Shown here in pieces: positions 23,582-33,249 of a stretch of DNA of 64,000 nt. The position numbers and the translations under genes are program-made. Positions within the stretch are counted from its first letter, which is position 1. Every line of letters begins with the position of its first letter. The stretch spans positions 37,774 to 101,773 of the forward strand of contig NZ_BANH01000011.1 of NCBI RefSeq assembly GCF_000964465.1. The letters run 5' to 3'. The notes under the pieces are model-generated. The model did not search any database. It worked only from the letters and a program-made list of their open reading frames with translations, and was not told the DNA's origin. The stretch is from Gluconobacter thailandicus F149-1 = NBRC 100600 (GTDB lineage: Bacteria > Pseudomonadota > Alphaproteobacteria > Acetobacterales > Acetobacteraceae).

Positions 23582-26500
23582 ATGAATTTCTGCCGCCTGT
23601 TCATAGATCGTCCCGTCGCAACGACACTGATGTCCATCGCCATCTTCATGGCGGGTCTCATCTGCTATCCTTTACTTCCCGTTGCGACGATGCCGGACGC
23701 CACCACAACCAACATCATGGTCGTGGCCACCCAGCCGGGCGCTGACCCACAACAGATGGCGACCTCCGTCACGACACCGCTGGAGCGACGCCTCGGCTCG
23801 ATTGCCGATCTGCAACACATCGAGTCTGATACCAGCCAGGGGCAGGCGCAGATTTTTCTGGAATTTTCCTCTTCCAGAAACATTGATGGCGCCCTGCGAG
23901 ACGTTCAGGCCGCACTCAGAGCAGCACGAAGTGACCTTCCCTCCGGAACCCTGGATGACGATCCACAGGCGTTCAAACTCGATGGAAGTGGCTTTCCAGT
24001 CTACCTGCTCAGCATCACAACCGATCAGCTGACTCAGGCTGAGCTGTATGACGTGGCGAATATTCAGGTCAAACCGTACCTCGCTCAGGTCAAAGGGGTT
24101 GGTCGTGTAGAGGTTGTAGGGTCTTCAAACCCTGCAGTCCGCGTGGAGCTCAACCCCGGCCCGCTCTACAAATGGGGCATCGGATTTGAAGACATCCGTA
24201 CGGCTCTCGCCTCGGCCAATGCCTTCACACCAAAGGGCTTCATCGACAGCCATGGCAAACGGATGCTGCTGTCCACCAACGATCAGGCAGTCAAGGCGGA
24301 CCAGTATCAGGATCTGATCGTCGGATACCGAAACAGCTTCTATCCGGTCCGCCTCAAAGACGTCGCCACGGTCTATGACGGCGTTCAGGACGTTTACCAG
24401 ACCAGCTACATCAATGGTCATCGCGCCATTACGATGGTCGTCTCAGGGCAACCTCACGCCAATACCGTCGAAATCGTCAATGGGATCAACGCCAATCTCG
24501 ACAAACTGAGAGCCGGCTTGCCCGGAAGCGTGAAACTGGTCGTAGGGCTGGACACCTCACGCTCCGTCCGGGCTGCACTCGACGATGCCAAGGAAGCCCT
24601 GGTGGTTTCCGTCATTCTGGTGGTGCTGGTCATCCTGTTATTCTTCCGGAAAGTGATGACGACCGTCATTCCTGCCGTCACTGTACCGATCGCCCTGTCA
24701 GGCACGCTGGCCGCCATGGCGTATTTCAACTTTACGCTGGACGTGCTGTCCCTGATGTCCCTCACAATTGCCGTCGGCTTTGTCGTGGACGATGCAATCG
24801 TGGTGCTGGAGAATATCGCTCGCCACATGGAAAACGGCATGGACCGTTATGAAGCCAGTATCCTCGGTTCCTCCGAGATCGGTTTCACCGTCCTGTCCAT
24901 CAGCGCTTCCCTCGTGGCCGTCTTCATCCCGCTTCTTTTCCTTCCGGGAACGGCAGGCTCGATCATGTTCGAGTTCTGCATGACCATGATTTCCGCCATC
25001 GTGATTTCGATGTGGCTTTCCCTCACCCTGACGCCCATGATGTGCGCCCGCATGCTGGAGATTGACCACGGCACAGGACCACGTACTGGCCTGAGTGGTG
25101 CGATCATCCGCATCACGGAAGCAGGACTGGACGGCATGGTGCGCCTGTATGCCCGCTCCATGCACTGGTGCCTTCGCCATACGGTCCTGATGGGTCTGAC
25201 CCTTCCCCTCAGCTTCGTCCTACTGGTCGGGTCCGTTATTATCATGCCAAAGGAATTTATTCCGGAGCAGGATATTTCCCTGATTGGCGGTCGTATCAAA
25301 GGGGATGCTACCATGTCCTTTGATGAAATTGACCGTCGGCTGCGGGCTGTAGGCGCGATTGTCCAGAAAGATCCGGATGTCACGTCCACAACCATTTTCA
25401 GCGACGACAAGAATTCTGGCGAACTCTATCTGCACCTGAAGGAAAAAAGTGAGCGCGCCCCTGTCGCCACAGTTCTCGCGCGTATCCGCAAAGCTGTGCC
25501 AGTCCAGCCGGGCGCAGACGTCATGTTCTGGAATGTCGGCGGGAACAGCCAGGGTGGTAGCAGCCAGAAAAACACCGGCGCTTACCGTTATGTGCTGCGC
25601 AGCGAAGATATTGCCAGCCTGACCAACTATCTGCCGAAGATGCTTGGCGCTCTGCGAGCTTCCGGAAAGATGATCAACGTCTCATCCGCAACAGAAAGTC
25701 AGTCTGTCGCAGCTTACATTACCGTGCGCCGGGACACCGAAGCGCGATATGGGGTGACACCGCAGCTTATCCAGAATGTGCTGTATGATTCCTACGGTCA
25801 GGCCATTGTTTCAACCATCCACCTGCCGCTTACGACCCACCGTGTCGTCATGGTTCTGGATCCAAAATACCGCACGGATCCGAACATGCTACATCAGATC
25901 TGGATCTCCACATCCGCTGGTACCGCGGCCGGTGGCATAGCTTCGAACCTTGTCCGGGCCAAGGCCTCTACAAGTGCGACGGAAAGTACATTCGCCTCTC
26001 TTGCATCATCTTCTATCCAGAACTCACTCGCCAACCAGATTTCCGGTAACAAATCGAGCGGTTCAGCCGTCTCGTCTGCCATGGAAACCATGATCCCACT
26101 GGATAATGTGGCCTCCGTTCTGTGGAAGCAGCAGCCACTCGATGTCACCCATCGTTCGGGCTATTATTCGACAGCCATTTCCTTCGATCTGGCTCAGGGC
26201 GTGACTTATGCCCAGGGTGTCAAACTGATTCAGGACACCATGAAGAATACGCACGCTCCTGACGGTATTCTAGGTGAGTTTACAGGCACTGCGGGCGATA
26301 CGACCAAGGTCATGATCAACGCTTTGCTCGCCTTCGGAGCCGCCATTGCTGTCATGTATATCGTGTTGGGTATTCTTTATGAAAGCCTGATCCATCCCAT
26401 CACCATTCTCTCGACGCTGCCATCCGCTGGCATTGGAGCCGTCATGGGATTGTGGTGTTTCGGGCTGCCATTCAGCGTCGTGGCCGTGATCGGTATTATT

Positions 26501-26887
26501 CTTTTGACAGGTATCGTGAAAAAGAATGCCATTCTGGTCATCGACTTCGCGATTCATGCTGAACGGTTTGAAGGGCTGTCGCCAAAAGACGCTATTTTCA
26601 AGGCTTCGATCACCCGCTTCCGCCCTATCCTCATGACGTCCCTGGCTGCCGCACTTGGCGCTGTTCCGCTGATTATCGGCCATGGTTATGGCAGTGAAAT
26701 GCGCGCGCCGCTGGGTGTTTCTGTTCTGGGTGGAATGATCGTGAGCCAGCTTCTCACGCTCTATACGACACCAATCGTCTATCTCTGGATGGATGCGATT
26801 GGGAAATGGATGCGTCGACTGGTTGCAAAAATCATTCAGCGCATTCACCGGCTGGGCCGTTCCAGCTCTCAACCGGAGAAAGCCTGA
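23582..26887 (+). CDS. RND-family multidrug efflux permease with Ser-rich insertion
   Basis: The 1,101-aa HAE-type RND permease (MdtB/MdtC-like) begins MNFCRLFIDRPVATTLM. It has the expected twelve helices, the porter motif GFVVDDAIVVLENI (the proton-relay Asp pair) and LLTGIVKKNAILVIDF. It is about 60-80 residues longer than common relatives. The excess is a Ser/Ala/Thr-rich stretch at about 780-840 (KASTSATESTFASLASSS then NKSSGSAVSS) in the second periplasmic domain. No adaptor or outer-membrane gene is adjacent, so it must use partners coded elsewhere. It converges on the flagellar genes. Substrate unknown. Confidence 0.9.
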   Translation: MNFCRLFIDRPVATTLMSIAIFMAGLICYPLLPVATMPDATTTNIMVVATQPGADPQQMATSVTTPLERRLGSIADLQHIESDTSQGQAQIFLEFSSSRNIDGALRDVQAALRAARSDLPSGTLDDDPQAFKLDGSGFPVYLLSITTDQLTQAELYDVANIQVKPYLAQVKGVGRVEVVGSSNPAVRVELNPGPLYKWGIGFEDIRTALASANAFTPKGFIDSHGKRMLLSTNDQAVKADQYQDLIVGYRNSFYPVRLKDVATVYDGVQDVYQTSYINGHRAITMVVSGQPHANTVEIVNGINANLDKLRAGLPGSVKLVVGLDTSRSVRAALDDAKEALVVSVILVVLVILLFFRKVMTTVIPAVTVPIALSGTLAAMAYFNFTLDVLSLMSLTIAVGFVVDDAIVVLENIARHMENGMDRYEASILGSSEIGFTVLSISASLVAVFIPLLFLPGTAGSIMFEFCMTMISAIVISMWLSLTLTPMMCARMLEIDHGTGPRTGLSGAIIRITEAGLDGMVRLYARSMHWCLRHTVLMGLTLPLSFVLLVGSVIIMPKEFIPEQDISLIGGRIKGDATMSFDEIDRRLRAVGAIVQKDPDVTSTTIFSDDKNSGELYLHLKEKSERAPVATVLARIRKAVPVQPGADVMFWNVGGNSQGGSSQKNTGAYRYVLRSEDIASLTNYLPKMLGALRASGKMINVSSATESQSVAAYITVRRDTEARYGVTPQLIQNVLYDSYGQAIVSTIHLPLTTHRVVMVLDPKYRTDPNMLHQIWISTSAGTAAGGIASNLVRAKASTSATESTFASLASSSIQNSLANQISGNKSSGSAVSSAMETMIPLDNVASVLWKQQPLDVTHRSGYYSTAISFDLAQGVTYAQGVKLIQDTMKNTHAPDGILGEFTGTAGDTTKVMINALLAFGAAIAVMYIVLGILYESLIHPITILSTLPSAGIGAVMGLWCFGLPFSVVAVIGIILLTGIVKKNAILVIDFAIHAERFEGLSPKDAIFKASITRFRPILMTSLAAALGAVPLIIGHGYGSEMRAPLGVSVLGGMIVSQLLTLYTTPIVYLWMDAIGKWMRRLVAKIIQRIHRLGRSSSQPEKA

Positions 26888-26891
26888 CGTA

Positions 26892-27875
26892 TCAGAGCGT
26901 CGGCAGGCTGACTGCCTCAGGACGATTTCGAGTATCTGCTGAAAGTGGAGTAATGCCAGGAATAACCTCCACTTCCGTCCTGCCTATAACGCGACCAGTC
27001 AGAACCATACGACTGCCTGCATTATAGACATGCACCATGTCGCCCTTTCCTCCCGCTTCCATGACAGTGCCGGACACAGTCAGGTGGAGGCTTGACTGGG
27101 AATAAGACAGCACGACCGGGGATCCACGCCTGACAAGCTGCGGATGAACAAGCTGCGAAGACGCCAGCACCTGCCCCGCAGACAGACTACTTCTTGCTTC
27201 CAGACCCACAGCATCGTCCACCGATTGCAGCGCATCATCCGGAACGTCCGAAGATCTGACCAGTGCTACACTAACATCCTCAGGCAGAATGGGTTGTCCC
27301 GGCCGAAGGGAATGCCGGAGAGCAACAGCCTTGACTTCCATCGTAACGGTGCCGGTGACAGAAAATGCCGTTCCTTTCCCGCCCACAAGGGAAGGAACTT
27401 CCATACGGGCACTGAAATGTCCTCCCCCATGAGGAGGGCGATCAAGATGCAGAACGGTAGGGGCTGCTGTTTCCTGAGCAGGAACAGCAACCGGCCGAAA
27501 ACCGGTCAGGGTCATTTCAACATGTGCATCTGCCGGGAAATCGAAGCTCTGCCGTAACGCGGGCAGCACGTCGTCGTCTTCAATCATCCGGGTTGCACGT
27601 GTTAGGGTTGTGGAGACGAGAGGCGAAGCGTCCGGCCAGTCCACCCCAAATTGAGCGGCAATCGCCGTAAGCTGAGGACCGCCAACAACGTAATTGCTCC
27701 CCAGCGCAGGAGCGTCGCCAATGTCAGCATCCTGCCCGGCGGTCAGGCCAGAAAACAGATCGGACAGTCGAACCCGCGGGTGATCAACGCTGATATTGGT
27801 TCGCAGGCTTGCCGCATGCACAGACCCGGATGCCAGCAACGTCAACAGCGTCAGGCATGACAGCCCACGCGCCAT
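26892..27875 (-). CDS. flgA: Flagellar P-ring assembly chaperone FlgA
   Basis: The 327-aa periplasmic protein has a Sec signal peptide (LSCLTLLTLLASGSVHAAS) and a C-terminal SAF domain with LRPGQPILPEDVSV and GLEARSSLSAGQVLASSQL, the FlgA signature. It helps assemble FlgI into the P-ring. It begins two bases after the flgG stop and is the last gene of the flgF-flgG-flgA unit. flgH and flgI, usual neighbours, do not follow; the next gene is a convergent RND pump. Confidence 0.93.
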   Translation of the reverse strand: MARGLSCLTLLTLLASGSVHAASLRTNISVDHPRVRLSDLFSGLTAGQDADIGDAPALGSNYVVGGPQLTAIAAQFGVDWPDASPLVSTTLTRATRMIEDDDVLPALRQSFDFPADAHVEMTLTGFRPVAVPAQETAAPTVLHLDRPPHGGGHFSARMEVPSLVGGKGTAFSVTGTVTMEVKAVALRHSLRPGQPILPEDVSVALVRSSDVPDDALQSVDDAVGLEARSSLSAGQVLASSQLVHPQLVRRGSPVVLSYSQSSLHLTVSGTVMEAGGKGDMVHVYNAGSRMVLTGRVIGRTEVEVIPGITPLSADTRNRPEAVSLPTL

Positions 27876-27877
27876 GA

Positions 27878-28669
27878 TTAACGGCCACCCAGATTGTTGA
27901 GAGTCTGCATCATATCATCAGCAGATGTGATGACCTTGCTATTCATCTCATAAGCACGTTGCGCAGTGATGAGATCAGTGATCTCCGTCACGACATTGAC
28001 GTTGGAGTTCTCGACATACCCCTGCATGACGCTGCCATAGCCGGTCGTGTTTGGTGTTCCCAACATCGCGTCCCCAGAGGCGGTAGTTGGCGTGAACAGG
28101 TTCTGACCCATGGCATCAAGGCCATTCTCATTCGTGAAGGTCGCGAGCTGGATCTGGCCAACCACTGTGGAGTTATTCTGCCCGGCGACCGTTACACTCA
28201 CCTGCCCGGACTGATCGATGCTGACACTCTGGGCGTTATTTGGAATCGTGATGGTTGGGCTCAGCTGGTAACCATCCGCTGTAACGAGCGAACCGGTGTT
28301 GTCCATCGAGAATGTGCCGTCACGGGTATAGGCAAGCTGCCCTGACGGAAGCTGGATCTGGAAATAGCCTTTTCCCTGCACGGCAAGATCCAGCGAATTG
28401 CTTGTCTGCTCCAGGCTACCCTGATCGTTAATGCGGTAAATCGCCGCAGTCTTTACACCGAGACCGACCTGCGCACCGGACGGAACCGTCGTGCCCGTAT
28501 CGGAAGAGCTTGTACCGACACGACGAATATTCTGGTAAATAAGATCCTGGAACTCGGCACGTGAGCGCTTGTAGCCCGTGGTACTCATGTTCGCGATATT
28601 GTTGGAAATGGTTTCAACGTTGGTCTGCTGGGCCTGCATGCCCGTTCCGGCGATGTCGAGTGCGCGCAT
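27878..28669 (-). CDS. flgG: Flagellar distal-rod protein FlgG
   Basis: The 263-aa protein begins MRALDIAGTGMQAQQTNVET and ISNNIANMSTTGYKRSRAEF, the flagellar rod N-terminal signature. It also contains ALPSG-type rod segments (YFQIQLPSGQLAYTRDGTF) and the C-terminal VNVVTEITDLITAQRAYEMN. It forms the distal rod. It lies between flgF and flgA with short gaps, so the three are an operon. Confidence 0.96.
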   Translation of the reverse strand: MRALDIAGTGMQAQQTNVETISNNIANMSTTGYKRSRAEFQDLIYQNIRRVGTSSSDTGTTVPSGAQVGLGVKTAAIYRINDQGSLEQTSNSLDLAVQGKGYFQIQLPSGQLAYTRDGTFSMDNTGSLVTADGYQLSPTITIPNNAQSVSIDQSGQVSVTVAGQNNSTVVGQIQLATFTNENGLDAMGQNLFTPTTASGDAMLGTPNTTGYGSVMQGYVENSNVNVVTEITDLITAQRAYEMNSKVITSADDMMQTLNNLGGR

Positions 28670-28702
28670 GTGGAATGTATCCTTGTCCCGTCAGGAAAAC
28701 TG

Positions 28703-29443
28703 TCAGGCTGAAACCTGAACGATTTTGTCGATGGCGTTCTGCTGGCGGGTCGCTTCGGCATTCACGAACTGCGCCATGAAATCAAAATTGCGCTGGATAT
28801 CCATCATCTTCGTGACTTCGGACATCATCTGCACATTGCTGCCTTCCACCATGCCCTGCATGATCTGAGGGCGATCAACAGCATTGGTCGGCTGGTCGGA
28901 GCGCAGAAGATGGCTGCCTTCTGCCTGCAGCGTATTGTTATCCCGAGCCGTCACAATTCCGATCTGTCCGGCCTCACCGGTTTCAGTCGTAATCACACCA
29001 TCCGAGGAAATCGTCAGCTGATGATCCGTCGTCGGCAGGACGATCGGCTGCCCTTCGCGGTCCAGAAGCGCATTACCGGCTTCATCGACGACTGTTCCGT
29101 CCTGTTGCTTCTCGAAACGCCCGGCGCGCGTCAGTCGCACACCGTTGGCCGTCTGCACCTGGAAGTAGCCTTCTCCACCCAACGCGAGATCGAGCGGGTT
29201 TCCGGTCTGTTGCAGGTCGCCCTGCTGGAAATCCCGATAGGTTGCGCGATCCTGCGTATAGGTCTGCGTCTCAGAGCCGGTTGGCTGGTTGGCTCCATGC
29301 TGTTTGGAGAGGTAATCGCTGAACAGGACGCTCTCGCGCTTGTAGCCAACTGTCGAGGCATTCGACATATTTTCGGCAACGACCGACATGGCGCGCTGCT
29401 GGGCGTCCATGCGCGAAAGGGCAATATAAGTACTGTTCTCCAC
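28703..29443 (-). CDS. flgF: Flagellar proximal-rod protein FlgF
   Basis: The 246-aa protein begins MENSTYIALSRMDAQQRAMS and VVAENMSNASTVGYKRESVL, a rod-family N-terminus, with GYFQVQTANGVRLTRAGRF in the middle and VQMMSEVTKMMDIQRNFDF at the C-terminus. Length and position before flgG identify FlgF rather than FlgE. It is the first gene of flgF-flgG-flgA; the 75-base gap upstream separates it from the FemAB-like gene. Confidence 0.93.
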   Translation of the reverse strand: MENSTYIALSRMDAQQRAMSVVAENMSNASTVGYKRESVLFSDYLSKQHGANQPTGSETQTYTQDRATYRDFQQGDLQQTGNPLDLALGGEGYFQVQTANGVRLTRAGRFEKQQDGTVVDEAGNALLDREGQPIVLPTTDHQLTISSDGVITTETGEAGQIGIVTARDNNTLQAEGSHLLRSDQPTNAVDRPQIMQGMVEGSNVQMMSEVTKMMDIQRNFDFMAQFVNAEATRQQNAIDKIVQVSA

Positions 29444-29518
29444 GACTGAAGCTCCGGCATCCCGCTGTCAGGACGGAGCTTACCCGTGAGACCCTTTCCT
29501 AATCGTTAACCGGTACGA

Positions 29519-30691
29519 TCAGATCGAGTCGTCCTGACGATATGGAGAATAAGCCGCAAGGGCTTCTGCTTCATCGCGAATGGCCGCACGCTCCTCGTCC
29601 AGAAAAGCCGCCACAGCATTGCACAGGCCGGAGTCAGCAATCGCATGAGCGGAATGGGTAAAAGCTGGCAGATAGCCGCGCTGGATCTTGTGTTCCCCCT
29701 GAGCGCCGGCCTCAACGCGGCTAAGGCCATGAGCAATCGCAAAGTCGATGGCCTGATAGTAACAGAGTTCGAAATGCAGGAAGGGCCAGTCCCCCTCACA
29801 TCCCCAGTTCCGGCCAAAAAGCGCATCCTGTCCCATCAGGTTCAGAGCTCCAGCGACCGGCCTGCCCTTATGTTCGGCCATCATCAGAACCACACGGTCC
29901 CCCAGTCGCTCTGAAAGCAATGGGAAAAATTCTTCCGAGAGGTAAGCGCTGCCCCATTTCCGGTCGATGGTGGATTGATAAAAGCGATAGAACGCGGACC
30001 AGTCAGCAGGCGTAATGTCCTGCCCGCGCCGCGTCACGAATGTCAGCCCGCAGGACTGCGCGGCTTTCCGCTCCTTACGCAAGGCCTTGCGTTTGCGGGA
30101 GGACAGCGCGTTCAGGAAGTCTTCAAAACTGCCATATCCCTGATTGTGCCAATGATATTGGACGCCAAGCCGTGTCAGGTATCCCGCTCTTTCGAAAGCC
30201 GCCATAGACTGTTCGTTGCAGAAGGTCGCGTGAACGGAAGAGAGACCAAGTTGCGCAGCGGCCTGCTTCAGCCCCGCTGCAAGAGCGTGCCCGACAGCCT
30301 CAGGATCTGGCAGGTCTTTTCGGAGTAGAAGACGTGGACCAGGAACCGGCGAAAAGGGAACGGCGCACTGGAATTTAGGGTAATACCGGCCACCGGCGGC
30401 TTCATAGGCACGAGCCCAGGACTGATCGAAGACATACTCGCCCATGGAATGGGCTTTTCCATATAATGGGGCTAACGCCAGAATTGTGCCATCCGGCGCA
30501 CGGAGGGCAGCATGACGCACTAACCAGCCGGCTCGATCCGCAACGGAACCACTGTCTTCAAGCGCGGACAGAAATCCGAACGACACGAACGGGTTCTCGT
30601 CTCCCGCACAGGCATCCCATTCGGCAGCACCAATGTCGTGAATGGACGCATGCAGCGTCAGAGACCATTCCAGCTCCGAAGAGTCATTCAT
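29519..30691 (-). CDS. FemAB-like acyltransferase (DUF482)
   Basis: The 390-aa protein belongs to the DUF482/FemAB_like GNAT-fold family, with ENPFVSFGFLSALEDSGSV near the start and YYPKFQCAVPFSPVPGPRLL. It then has the GNAT-type RKRKALRKERKAA and FGRNWGCEGDWPFLHFELCYYQAIDFAI, all typical of the family. No signal peptide or membrane segment is seen. Family members are thought to be N-acyltransferases or peptidoglycan-related transferases, but the substrate is not established. It precedes flgF on the same strand and follows the RidA-like gene. Confidence 0.88.
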   Translation of the reverse strand: MNDSSELEWSLTLHASIHDIGAAEWDACAGDENPFVSFGFLSALEDSGSVADRAGWLVRHAALRAPDGTILALAPLYGKAHSMGEYVFDQSWARAYEAAGGRYYPKFQCAVPFSPVPGPRLLLRKDLPDPEAVGHALAAGLKQAAAQLGLSSVHATFCNEQSMAAFERAGYLTRLGVQYHWHNQGYGSFEDFLNALSSRKRKALRKERKAAQSCGLTFVTRRGQDITPADWSAFYRFYQSTIDRKWGSAYLSEEFFPLLSERLGDRVVLMMAEHKGRPVAGALNLMGQDALFGRNWGCEGDWPFLHFELCYYQAIDFAIAHGLSRVEAGAQGEHKIQRGYLPAFTHSAHAIADSGLCNAVAAFLDEERAAIRDEAEALAAYSPYRQDDSI

Positions 30692-30771
30692 GAGGGCTGA
30701 TCCTGCAAATCTGTCTGACGTATTATAATAAACGTGTGGCTCAGATGAGGAAAAACGACCTCAGTCCTGTC

Positions 30772-30799
30772 AAAGCGGGAAGCCTTGAAGACCTCCCGC
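30772..30799 (-). terminator. Possible terminator after the RidA gene
   Basis: Read on the minus strand, GCGGGA pairs with TCCCGC across a 13-base loop and is followed by a short T-run (TTT). It is a weak intrinsic terminator downstream of the ridA-type stop. Confidence 0.4.
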
Positions 30800-30808
30800 C
30801 AGTCAGAA

Positions 30809-31276
30809 TCAGACGACTTCGAACAGGGCTTCCACTTCAACCGGTGCGTTGACCGGCAGGCTTGGAACACCGATTGTCGAACGGGCATGACGGCCTGCAT
30901 CGCCAAAGACTTCGACAGCCAGATCGGAAGCGCCGTTCATGACAACAGCATGCTCTGTGAATTCCGGCGTGCAGGCAATGAAGCCGCCAAGACGTACAAC
31001 GCGCTTGATGCGGGAAAGATCACCGCCCAGCGCAGCCTTTGCCTGGGAAATGACGTTGATCAGGCAGGCGCGGGCACAGGCCACACCAGCATGGTTAGAC
31101 ACTTCATCGCCCAGCTTGCCTGTGATGAGCAGCTTGCCGTCCACCAGCGGAAGCTGGCCGGACACGACAAGCAGGTTCCCCGTAAGAACGGTTGTCACAT
31201 AATTGGCGACGGGTGCAGCAGCTTCCGGCAGGGTGATTTCGAGAGCGGCGAGACGATCTTCAGGCGTATGGGACAT
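30809..31276 (-). CDS. RidA-family (YjgF/YER057c) protein
   Basis: The protein has about 155 aa. ATG 31276 has a strong AGGAG ribosome site eight bases before it, so it is chosen over a longer frame. The fold is of the larger 'YjgH/RidA-like' kind: LLVVSGQLPLVDGKLLITGKLG followed by GGDLSRIKRVVRLGGFIACTPEF and RSTIGVPSLPVNAPVEVEALFE. Archetypal RidA hydrolyses reactive enamine/imine intermediates such as 2-aminoacrylate; the catalytic Arg region (RSTIGVPSLP) is present. Members of this longer group may differ in substrate. Confidence 0.88.
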   Translation of the reverse strand: MSHTPEDRLAALEITLPEAAAPVANYVTTVLTGNLLVVSGQLPLVDGKLLITGKLGDEVSNHAGVACARACLINVISQAKAALGGDLSRIKRVVRLGGFIACTPEFTEHAVVMNGASDLAVEVFGDAGRHARSTIGVPSLPVNAPVEVEALFEVV

Positions 31277-31342
31277 AGATAATTCTCCTGTGAACAGACT
31301 GTTATGGTGAAGCGCATGGAGGCTCATGCCAAGGGTCAACCA

Positions 31343-33169
31343 TCATGAAACGGTGCCTTCTTCCCCGGCAAGCGTCCGACGGCTGCGTTCCAGTTCTTCG
31401 GCATAGCGGCGCAGGGCGTGATGTTCCGTGAGCATACCCACGACCTGTCGGGACTGTAGATCTTCCACGACGACAAGTGCATCGGCTTCAGCGCGTTCGA
31501 ACAGTTCTACCGCTTCACGGACATTGAGGAGCGGGGTCAGCATGGCATTTTCGAAATGTGCCAGAGCCGCAACAGGTGTTGCGGCTGATGGCACGGCCTG
31601 AAGTTCCGCTACGTTGACCATTCCGGCATAACGTCCGTCCCGGTCCAGCAGAACGATCCGCTGGGCTGAACCGAGCGGGAAAAGGGCCTGTGCCCGGTTG
31701 AGCGGAGTATCGGACGGGATTGTCCGTACTTGCCCGCGCATCATCCGGCGCACGTTCAGGGACCGCATCCAGCCGATATCAACGGCAGAGCGGATGGATT
31801 CCCCCCGCAGATGGAAGCGCCATGTGGCAAAGCTGTATCCAAACAAGCGCCGAACGGTCAGGAGAGACAGGACGGCGGCCACGAATGTTGCCCCACTCAT
31901 GGAAATACTGCCTGTCAGCTCAAGGAGAAGACATACCATGGTCATGGGACTGCCGATGATAGCAACGGCCATGGCGCTCATGCCGATCAGCGCGCATGCG
32001 GTCAGGGAAACGGGAGCCAGACCCAGCCATTGCATCAGGGCACCGTAAACGGTTCCGGCCAGAGTTCCCAGATAGAGGGATGCGAAAAACAGTCCCCCGC
32101 GGAAGCCGGACCCGATCGAAATGCAGGATGCCATAGCCTTGAGCAGCAGCAGCCACAGAGCCATCCAGGGCGTGATCCATCCGGCGAACACCACGCGCAT
32201 GGCATCATGTCCCGCTGACAGGACGGAAGGGTGAATAACGGCCAGACCACCGACCAGCACCCCCCCGACAGTGGGCTTCAGCCAGACTGGGCCGGGAAGA
32301 AGACGAAACAGGGTTTCCGTCCGGGTAACGCAATGCATAACGCCAATCGCCGTCAAAGCGGACAGAATGCTGATAACGACGACGCTGAAACTGCCATTCC
32401 ACGTCAGCGCGCCCGGATCGGCAATCATGACCGCCGCCGGAACATGCCCAAAAAGATGCGCAACCCCTACACCCGCGAGAGCCGCAATCGCGACAGGCGG
32501 CAAACTGACGAGGGAATAAGAGCCGATCACAAGTTCAAAGGCGTAGAATGCCCCTGCGACCGGCGCATTGAACGCAGCCCCAATGGCCGCACCGGCAGCT
32601 GCGCCGACCAGAACACGCAGGTCTTCGCGCCTTACACGAAAAGACTGCCCGATCCGCGAACCCAATGCGGAAGCAATCTGGGTAAAACCTGCCTCAAGGC
32701 CGATAGACCCGCCGATACCATTGGACAGGATCGTCTGGAACACGACGATGAGACTGTCCCGCACGGACATGCGCCCGCCATGCAGGGCATTGGCTTCGAT
32801 CGGATCGACAGGCCGACGGGGCATGATTCTACTGGCGAAAATTCCAAAGAGCCCGAGCGCCAGACCGCCCAGCGTCAGAACCGTCAGAACACGCCAGGGA
32901 GGCAGCCATGTCAGACCGGACAGATGCCCGTTCAGGGTGTTGCCCTTCCCGAACAGAACACTGTGCAAAGACAGCGTCACGGTTGTAATCAATACAACGG
33001 AGAGGCCAGACAAAGCGCCCACGACTGCGGCGAGCATGGTGAGCCAGATTTCATCGGCACGCACCATCGCGCGCAACGTCACCGGGGCCTGCGCCGGATG
33101 ACGAAGGAGCGAGCGCATGTGACGCTTCAGACGAAAACGCAATTCGTTACGGGTGGGACTGGTGGACAA
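31343..33169 (-). CDS. ClC-family chloride channel/transporter with CBS domains
   Basis: The protein has about 608 aa. TTG 33169 is preceded by GGGGAGA and fits better than a TTG 57 bases upstream. About ten membrane segments are followed by a cytoplasmic tandem-CBS region (residues about 450-600). Key filter parts are GSIGLEAGFTQ (the gating Glu of the usual GREGP motif is kept) and GSGFRGGLFFASLYLG (usual GGxFxP motif with Ala for Pro). In AFNAPVAGAFYAFELVIG the position of the proton Glu (E. coli E203) is Leu, while the preceding Glu is kept. So a strict Cl-/H+ exchange mechanism is doubtful; a channel or other anion is possible. Confidence 0.87.
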   Translation of the reverse strand: MSTSPTRNELRFRLKRHMRSLLRHPAQAPVTLRAMVRADEIWLTMLAAVVGALSGLSVVLITTVTLSLHSVLFGKGNTLNGHLSGLTWLPPWRVLTVLTLGGLALGLFGIFASRIMPRRPVDPIEANALHGGRMSVRDSLIVVFQTILSNGIGGSIGLEAGFTQIASALGSRIGQSFRVRREDLRVLVGAAAGAAIGAAFNAPVAGAFYAFELVIGSYSLVSLPPVAIAALAGVGVAHLFGHVPAAVMIADPGALTWNGSFSVVVISILSALTAIGVMHCVTRTETLFRLLPGPVWLKPTVGGVLVGGLAVIHPSVLSAGHDAMRVVFAGWITPWMALWLLLLKAMASCISIGSGFRGGLFFASLYLGTLAGTVYGALMQWLGLAPVSLTACALIGMSAMAVAIIGSPMTMVCLLLELTGSISMSGATFVAAVLSLLTVRRLFGYSFATWRFHLRGESIRSAVDIGWMRSLNVRRMMRGQVRTIPSDTPLNRAQALFPLGSAQRIVLLDRDGRYAGMVNVAELQAVPSAATPVAALAHFENAMLTPLLNVREAVELFERAEADALVVVEDLQSRQVVGMLTEHHALRRYAEELERSRRTLAGEEGTVS

Positions 33170-33249
33170 GTGGTCTCCCCGACGGCAGGTGTAGTTCTGT
33201 TTGGCCGCAACGCTGTTTTCAATCAACTGCTGTCACGGAAGGATCATGC

